From Archaeoglobaceae archaeon (GTDB lineage: Archaea; Halobacteriota; Archaeoglobi; Archaeoglobales; Archaeoglobaceae): 9,938 nucleotides of DNA. The notes beneath the pieces were generated by a model, which made no database searches, was not told the DNA's origin, and was given only the letters and a program-made list of their open reading frames with translations. The position numbers and the translations under genes are program-made. Each line of letters begins with the position of its first letter. Position 1 is the stretch's first letter. Where the stretch lies: the NCBI GenBank assembly GCA_025058955.1, contig JANXDV010000037.1:1-9938 (forward strand), read 5' to 3'. Shown in pieces: positions 6,010-9,938 of this stretch.

Positions 6010-7365
6010 TTAAATTTCTGATCCTTCCTTAGCGGATTGGTCGAGGTTCTTTTTCATTTTCTCCGATTCGATCCAAACGACGTCGAGTCTTGAAATGATC
6101 TCATCGATCTTCAAAACTTGTTCATAGATCTTCTGTTTAAGTTGCTCATCTGCGAAAAGCTCCGCATTGGAAAGGATCACCGCTAAGGGATTTCTAATTC
6201 CATCAACCAGATACGCAATTTCATCGATGTTTTTCTTAAGCTGTTCCAATAGCTTTATTCTCTCACCTTCAAGCTCTAACTTTTCCTTCACAAATTTAAC
6301 ATCTTCCAGCAAAGTTTTAATGAGCTCAAACTCACTCTCACGAAGTCTTTTGGCTATGAAAAGCAAAACTCCAACTTCTGCACCTATCTCTAAGGGATAA
6401 GCAATCACTTGTTTATCCTTGTGCTCTGAATAGAGTTTACAATCCTCAAAGCAATCTCTAACGATCTCTTTTCCCTCAATAGCTTTATTCACACATTTTA
6501 GACTCCTATCAGAGGTTAAATGACTCTCTCCAAGCTTGCTTAGCTCCCTCACTAAATCCGATATCACTTCTCCAAAATATTTTCTCTTGACCATCTGTCT
6601 GTTGACATTGTAGATAACTCTAAGCAGTTCATTCAGTCTTGAGACTTCTGAAAAAAGTGATTTAAGCTCTTTTTCAGCCTCTCTTAGCGGAGTTACATCA
6701 ACTGCGATGTGGATGATCTTTTTTAGCTCTCCATTCTCAAATATTGGCGTAGTTGTAACAACGAAGCTACCCCCTAAAGCTGGAATTTCCATCTCTCTCG
6801 TTTCAATCTTTCCACTCCTCAGCATTGAGAGCAATGGACAAACTTCAATCGGTTCTTCTGTTCCATGGAAGATCTTGTGGCATTTTTCTCCAAGAAACTC
6901 TTTTACTCCAATGATTTCAAGAATCTCTTTGGCTTTTCTGTTTGCATACAGTATTTCAAATTGAGGTGATAAGATCAAGACTGGATTACCAATCGAATCG
7001 AAAAGAGTTGCAAGCTCTAACTCGAGCATCTCTGAATGTTTTTTAAGTTCAACCGCTTGCACTCTTGCTCTTAAAAGAGCTTCGATTCTCTTCAAAAACT
7101 CTTTCTTCTCAATAGGGGTTCTCACAACTTCATCCACAAGCTCCCAGAGTTCATCTTCAACTTTACCTCTCGCCAACAATAGAATTGGAACGAAAATTCC
7201 AGACTTAAGTTTCTTTATCTCTTCCATTCTAAGTTTAAGCATCGCTTCATCTATGATCAGCAGATCAAAGCCTTTTGAAGAGATCTCGTATTTCTCCGAC
7301 AGCAATTCCTCCACAAGCTTTCTATTCGATTTAACCGCGATCTCAATTTTGATCTTGGGCTTCAT
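6010..7365 (-). CDS. Degenerate multidomain sensor: receiver-like, PAS, GAF-like, DHp-like; no kinase ATPase domain
   Basis: This soluble 451-residue protein probably senses a signal for the cluster. Residues 1-100 resemble a response-regulator receiver: FDLLIIDEAM places Asp39 where phosphorylation would occur, but the acidic pair after strand 1 is absent (AVKSN) and the usual strand-5 Lys is not seen (VVRTPIE), so it is probably a pseudo-receiver. Residues about 115-230 form a PAS domain, with C-H-x3-H-G at 162-168 and CPLL from 176, ending in DVTPLREAEKEL. Residues about 245-365 look GAF-like and contain Cys291, Cys305 and Cys309. A coiled coil leads to a DHp-like hairpin, LVDGIRNPLAVILSNAEL (386-403), where Asp388 occupies the phospho-His position of an H-E-[LI]-R-N-P-L box. 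The protein ends about 48 residues later with no N, G1 or G2 box. It starts three bases after the KaiC-like stop, without a Shine-Dalgarno, so it is translationally coupled. Databases may label it histidine kinase; the sequence does not support kinase activity. Confidence 0.82.
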   Translation of the reverse strand: MKPKIKIEIAVKSNRKLVEELLSEKYEISSKGFDLLIIDEAMLKLRMEEIKKLKSGIFVPILLLARGKVEDELWELVDEVVRTPIEKKEFLKRIEALLRARVQAVELKKHSEMLELELATLFDSIGNPVLILSPQFEILYANRKAKEILEIIGVKEFLGEKCHKIFHGTEEPIEVCPLLSMLRSGKIETREMEIPALGGSFVVTTTPIFENGELKKIIHIAVDVTPLREAEKELKSLFSEVSRLNELLRVIYNVNRQMVKRKYFGEVISDLVRELSKLGESHLTSDRSLKCVNKAIEGKEIVRDCFEDCKLYSEHKDKQVIAYPLEIGAEVGVLLFIAKRLRESEFELIKTLLEDVKFVKEKLELEGERIKLLEQLKKNIDEIAYLVDGIRNPLAVILSNAELFADEQLKQKIYEQVLKIDEIISRLDVVWIESEKMKKNLDQSAKEGSEI

Positions 7366-7368
7366 CTT

Positions 7369-8037
7369 TCAGGATAAATGTATTTTTATTCCTTCTTCGC
7401 CGATCTCAACTTTATGCCATCCCGGAATGAAATCACTGCCTCTCATCTTTCTCACTGAAATCTTAAAGCCTTCTTCATCTCTTTTCAGCTCAATTATGCC
7501 GTCCGCAACGTATTCCAGATCCTGATCAGGGATCTCCGAAATCGTTTCGGATGTGAAAAGGACTGTTGCGTCTTTAGAATTCAGAAACTTAAGAAAAGAA
7601 ATCACTTGCCTTTTGTGGACAAAAGCATTTGGAACAAGCCTTCTAAACTCTGAGATCGAATCTATAAAAACCCTTCGAGGACTAATCTCTTCGATTTTTC
7701 TCGTGATCTCCTCGAAAATTCTCTCCCTCTCCACTTCTCCGGGATGGAATATGTCATACGAACTTCTATAGTATTCCGCACTTGGAGTTAAATCCAGGAA
7801 TTCAACACCTTCAACTTCAAGAAACAACTTTTTTGAATTTTCTTTAATATATTCCGCCCTTTCCGTGAGAGTGATGAATAGAACTTTTTCACCTCTTTTA
7901 ACTCCTTCAATGAGAAATTGAAGCCCTAAGATCGTTCTTCCAGTTCCACTCTCTCCTTTAATATAGTAAGCTCTGCCTTTGATAAAGCCTCCCATCAAGA
8001 GCTTGTCAAGCCCCTCGATCCCTGAAGAAACTTTCAC
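7369..8037 (-). CDS. KaiC-like RecA-superfamily ATPase, single domain, with Arg in Walker A
   Basis: This 222-residue single-domain KaiC/RecA-fold protein belongs to the family often found beside archaeal signalling genes. It begins SSGIEGLDKLLMGGFIKG (4-21), the classic KaiC N-terminal signature. The Walker A is GESGTGRT (28-35), with Arg34 where Lys is expected; the codon is AGA and reads clearly. The region after strand 2, TLTERAEYIKENS, keeps one of the KaiC catalytic-type glutamates (Glu59), and Walker B is RVFIDS (122-127, Asp126). The C-terminal KMRGSDFIPGWHKVEI matches the family's usual M-R-G end. The start is GTG at 8037, with no Shine-Dalgarno but a TATA-like element at leaderless distance. 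It is the first gene of the minus-strand cluster, and three bases separate it from the sensor gene. There is no KaiA or KaiB, so a circadian role is not implied. The partner and target are unknown. Confidence 0.88.
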   Translation of the reverse strand: MKVSSGIEGLDKLLMGGFIKGRAYYIKGESGTGRTILGLQFLIEGVKRGEKVLFITLTERAEYIKENSKKLFLEVEGVEFLDLTPSAEYYRSSYDIFHPGEVERERIFEEITRKIEEISPRRVFIDSISEFRRLVPNAFVHKRQVISFLKFLNSKDATVLFTSETISEIPDQDLEYVADGIIELKRDEEGFKISVRKMRGSDFIPGWHKVEIGEEGIKIHLS

Positions 8038-8059
8038 AATAATAAATTGTTTTTTAAAG

Positions 8060-8067
8060 TTAAAAAG
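8060..8067 (-). promoter_or_regulatory. Putative promoter (TATA box) of the KaiC-like/sensor/dehydratase cluster
   Basis: The minus strand reads CTTTTTAA, centred about 27 bases upstream of the GTG at 8037, which fits a leaderless start. A second A/T element (TTTAAA, 8053-8058) lies nearer and fits less well by spacing. Since the following genes overlap or are separated by only 3-9 bases, this may drive all of the cluster down to the activator. Confidence 0.45.
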
Positions 8068-8091
8068 TTGTCGGAAAATAATTCGATTAAA

Positions 8092-8104
8092 TCATAAAAA
8101 TTAG
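8092..8104 (-). terminator. Possible U-tract terminator after alba
   Basis: Starting about six bases after the alba TAG, the minus strand reads TAATTTTTATGAT, a T run of the kind sufficient for archaeal termination. There is no convincing stem. It sits between the alba stop and the cluster promoter. Confidence 0.3.
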
Positions 8105-8109
8105 GAGAT

Positions 8110-8379
8110 CTACTTTGAAACTCTGATCTCGATCGTAGAAACGTTCAGTTTCTTTCCATCCTGCGATTCGATCTCTTCTGTATCAATCTCTATACCCTTC
8201 AACTTAAGCCCTGGAACAAATCTGTTTCTCACAATCTCAACCACATCTACCGCTCTGCTTATCGCTTTTCCGCGAGCTTTCACAACAACTTCCTTAGCTC
8301 CTTCGTTCAACTGAGTTATCGTTGCAAGAACGTAGTTCATCACAGGTTTTTTGCCCACTAAGATCACGTTCTCAGCCAT
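8110..8379 (-). CDS. alba: Alba DNA/RNA-binding chromatin protein
   Basis: Alba is a small dimeric nucleic-acid-binding protein that coats DNA and RNA in archaea. The 89 residues match the family length and align across their whole length with Sso10b: NVILVGKKPVMNYVLA (4-19), VVVKARGKAISRAVDVVEIV (31-50) and NRFVPG. Lys10 and Lys11 correspond to the Lys16/Lys17 pair of Sulfolobus Alba, where Lys16 is the acetylation-regulated contact, and Phe54 corresponds to the Phe60 dimer-dimer interface residue (numbers from memory). The ATG at 8379 has a good Shine-Dalgarno, GGGTGA (8384-8389), four bases away. A TATA-like element AAAATTTAAA (8411-8420) lies upstream, so it is probably transcribed on its own between pheS and the KaiC-like cluster. 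A. fulgidus encodes two Alba paralogues; this may be the equivalent of one of them. Confidence 0.96.
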   Translation of the reverse strand: MAENVILVGKKPVMNYVLATITQLNEGAKEVVVKARGKAISRAVDVVEIVRNRFVPGLKLKGIEIDTEEIESQDGKKLNVSTIEIRVSK

Positions 8380-8383
8380 AAGA

Positions 8384-8420
8384 TCACCCTTTCGCCATAG
8401 ACTCTCAAGATTTAAATTTT
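8384..8420 (-). promoter_or_regulatory. Promoter and Shine-Dalgarno of alba
   Basis: The minus-strand TATA-like AAAATTTAAA (8411-8420) is followed about 26 bases later by the start of a short leader carrying GGGTGA (8384-8389), then ATG at 8379. This contrasts with the other promoters in the window, which lack a Shine-Dalgarno. The spacing implies a 5' leader of only about ten bases. Confidence 0.5.
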
Positions 8421-8437
8421 GCTCGAAAATAAATTTA

Positions 8438-8453
8438 AGTAATAAACATTACT
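8438..8453 (-). terminator. Small hairpin at the pheS stop codon
   Basis: The arms AGTAAT and ATTACT form a 6-bp stem around a 4-base loop that overlaps the pheS TAG (8452-8454). On the minus strand it is followed by the T-rich stretch TTAAATTTATTTT. It may terminate pheS transcription before alba. The stem is short and all but AT-only. Confidence 0.35.
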
Positions 8454-9873
8454 ATCTCTTTACAACTGGTAAGCTTCTTAGCCAGTTTAGATCAGGCAAA
8501 TAAAGCTTTCTGAGGTCCTTCAAGCCGATCCTAAGCATTGCAAGTCTTCCAATCCCAAGTCCCCATGCAAGCACTTTTCCCTTGATCCCCAATGGCTCTG
8601 TTACCTCTTTCCTGAAAACTCCCGCTCCACCAAGCTCGATCCAGCCAAGTCCTTCTACGTAAACTTCCGGCTCAACGCTTGGCTCGGTGTATGGGAAATA
8701 ACCAGGACGGAAGCGAACGTCTTCAAAACCCATCTTCGTGAAGAAAGTCTTCAGCAAGCCAAGAAGATGACTAAATCCAACTTCTTTGTCGAGCACAACT
8801 CCTTCGAGCTGATCAAATTCTGGAAGATGAGTTGCATCTATGCTCTCTCTTCGATAAACTCTGTCTATGCAGAAAGCCTTTTGCGGTGGCTCTGGATTCT
8901 TTGCGAGATATTTTATCGTCACTGCAGTAGTATGGGTTCTTAAAACAAGCTGTTTCGCTTTCTTTAAATCCCAAACTCCTTTCCAACCAGTTGAGCCTGT
9001 TTTCCATCCATTTTCATGTGTTTCCTTAACGTATTCAACATTCTCGTAATCGATTTCCTCATATCTGTCCAGGTAGAAAGTGTCCTGCATATCCCTTGCT
9101 GGGTGATCCTGAGGCTGGAATAAAGCGTCGAAATTCCAGAAGGCAAGCTGAACATAGTTACCCTTTATCTCCTTGAAACCCATGTCCAAGAAGATCTTTC
9201 TGCACTCTCTTATGATCCTCTCATAAGGATGACTCTTCCCACCATAGATCTCTGCGGATGGAATTCTTATATCGTATTTCAAGAATCTCTTCCCTTTCCA
9301 GCTACCAGAAATTATTTGATCTGGCGTAAGATCTGAAATAGCTTCTTTCAAATCCAAATCAGCTTTTTTTAGAATTTTAACCTGAAATGATTTTTCTTCA
9401 ACCCTTTCGACAAGCTTACGCTTTTCGAGCACTTGAAGAACTTCTTCATCAACTTCTTCTCCATTAGCAAGCTTTTCAAGTGCTCTTCTTTCAACTAATT
9501 CAGGCTCTGCCAAAAGTCTTATTTTTCCTTCTTTAAGCTCTAAAACATTTTTTCTTCTCAACCATCCAACTGCGATCTGAAATTCGTTTCCAAGTTTCGA
9601 TTTCAGCTCTTCCAAATCGCTACTCTCAGAAAGCATTTTCAAAAGCTTCTCTTCAGGAAAACCTTCCTTCAAGTATTTTTTACCCTCTTCACTAACTACA
9701 TGTTTAATCTTTTTTACCTCATAAATCTCTAAAAATCCTTTTTCTTGCAGAAGGAAAATGGCTTTCATCACCGCATCTCTATTCATCTTTGCAAGGTTTG
9801 CGAGTTCATCTAAGCTGTAAACCTTGCCAACTTCAACATTGCGAAGAACTTCTGCCTCGAGCTTTGAAAGCAT
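8452..9873 (-). CDS. pheS: Phenylalanyl-tRNA synthetase alpha subunit
   Basis: This is the catalytic subunit of the alpha2-beta2 enzyme that charges tRNA-Phe in the cytoplasm. It is 473 residues, the usual archaeal length. The N-terminal part (about 1-170) contains winged-helix-type repeats (SLDELANLAKMNRDAVMKAI, 20-39), as in archaeal/eukaryotic PheS. The class II core follows: motif 1 around PYERIIRECRKIFLDMGF (216-233); motif 2 CIDRVYRRE (335-343) with HLPEFDQLEG (349-358); the Phe-pocket segment RPGYFPYTEPSVE (389-401); and motif 3 WGLGIGRLAML (437-447). LRTHTTAV (311-318) is another family hallmark. All signatures are intact. The ATG at 9873 has no strong Shine-Dalgarno but a TATA-like CTTTAAAA about 24 bases upstream, so it is probably leaderless. 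No pheT follows; the beta subunit must be encoded elsewhere, as I recall for A. fulgidus. Confidence 0.98.
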   Translation of the reverse strand: MLSKLEAEVLRNVEVGKVYSLDELANLAKMNRDAVMKAIFLLQEKGFLEIYEVKKIKHVVSEEGKKYLKEGFPEEKLLKMLSESSDLEELKSKLGNEFQIAVGWLRRKNVLELKEGKIRLLAEPELVERRALEKLANGEEVDEEVLQVLEKRKLVERVEEKSFQVKILKKADLDLKEAISDLTPDQIISGSWKGKRFLKYDIRIPSAEIYGGKSHPYERIIRECRKIFLDMGFKEIKGNYVQLAFWNFDALFQPQDHPARDMQDTFYLDRYEEIDYENVEYVKETHENGWKTGSTGWKGVWDLKKAKQLVLRTHTTAVTIKYLAKNPEPPQKAFCIDRVYRRESIDATHLPEFDQLEGVVLDKEVGFSHLLGLLKTFFTKMGFEDVRFRPGYFPYTEPSVEPEVYVEGLGWIELGGAGVFRKEVTEPLGIKGKVLAWGLGIGRLAMLRIGLKDLRKLYLPDLNWLRSLPVVKR

Positions 9874-9880
9874 ACTTCCA

Positions 9881-9930
9881 GTTTTCGAAAAGTTTTAAAG
9901 TGTTTCTACTAAATTATTGAAGGTGATGTT
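9881..9930. promoter_or_regulatory. Divergent promoter region between pheS and the next plus-strand gene
   Basis: The sequence TTTTAAAG (9893-9900) works as a TATA-like element on both strands. On the minus strand it is centred about 24 bases before the pheS ATG. On the plus strand it is preceded by CGAAAA (9886-9891), which resembles an archaeal BRE, and predicts a start near 9920-9923, just ahead of the Shine-Dalgarno at 9921-9927. A shared or overlapping divergent promoter is the simplest reading. Confidence 0.45.
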
Positions 9931-9938
9931 ATGGAAAG
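9931..9938 (+). CDS. Start of an unidentified plus-strand gene cut by the window edge
   Basis: ATG GAA AG.. at the end of the window is preceded by AGGTGAT (9921-9927), a near-perfect Shine-Dalgarno with good spacing, and by a BRE/TATA-like element further up. Only Met-Glu and part of a third codon are visible, so no function can be proposed. It is divergent from pheS. Confidence 0.5.

Noticed and set aside
6010..7365. Calling this protein a functional histidine kinase
   Set aside because: Neither the phospho-accepting His nor the ATP-binding domain is present; only the hairpin resembles a kinase.
7253..7525. Open frame on the plus strand across the sensor/KaiC-like junction
   Set aside because: It is antisense to both genes, with no promoter or Shine-Dalgarno and Ser/Phe-rich composition typical of a shadow.
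7369..8037. Circadian clock role for the KaiC-like protein
   Set aside because: It is a single domain, KaiA and KaiB are absent, and Walker A is altered. KaiC-like proteins are widespread in archaea without clocks.
8428..8453. Possible small RNA gene or repeat in the pheS-alba gap
   Set aside because: The gap is 72 bases, AT-rich and accounted for by a short hairpin, a TATA-like box and a Shine-Dalgarno. No C/D-box or tRNA-like features were seen.

Overview
The window looks like a chromosomal segment of a hyperthermophilic euryarchaeon, most likely one of the Archaeoglobales. The basis is an archaeal-type PheS next to an Alba chromatin protein, archaeal TATA-box promoters with several apparently leaderless starts, a CheD/CheR chemotaxis pair, a 2-hydroxyacyl-CoA dehydratase/benzoyl-CoA reductase-type gene set, and Lys/Glu-rich proteins whose Arg is often AGA/AGG. 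From memory, Archaeoglobus fulgidus has a comparable order around AF1955-AF1960 (pheS, alba, dehydratase genes); this was not checked here. The G+C content is about 40% by eye, lower than A. fulgidus, so the species is left open.

Layout. (1) 1-1154, plus strand: the 3' part of cheD overlapping cheR, the end of a chemotaxis operon that must continue to the left. (2) 1182-2603, plus strand: a polytopic membrane flippase of the MOP/Wzx type with its own promoter. (3) 2604-2645: a short convergent gap with a perfect 9-bp hairpin that can serve as a terminator for both strands. (4) 8037 down to 2646, minus strand: a six-gene, tightly packed cluster read in this order: KaiC-like RecA-family ATPase, degenerate receiver/PAS/GAF/DHp sensor, two HGD-D superfamily iron-sulfur subunits, their ASKHA ATPase activator, and a type IV pilin-like secreted protein. 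(5) 8110-8379 alba and 8452-9873 pheS, both minus strand, each with its own promoter signals. (6) 9931-9938: the first codons of a divergent plus-strand gene with a strong Shine-Dalgarno.

How the genes work together. CheD (receptor glutamine deamidase) and CheR (receptor methyltransferase) tune chemoreceptors. The central cluster would encode an oxygen-sensitive enzyme in which the activator uses ATP hydrolysis to push one low-potential electron into the paired subunits, which then dehydrate a 2-hydroxyacyl-CoA or reduce another substrate. The substrate cannot be read from the sequence. The cluster is headed by two signalling-type proteins that both carry substitutions at key catalytic positions: Arg replaces Lys in the KaiC-like Walker A, and Asp replaces the phospho-accepting His in the sensor, which also lacks a kinase ATPase domain. 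This suggests a non-canonical, perhaps redox-sensing, regulatory module tied to the enzyme. That combination is the most interesting part of the window.

No rRNA, tRNA, CRISPR array, insertion sequence or integration site was seen, and no gene-free stretch exceeds about 75 bases.
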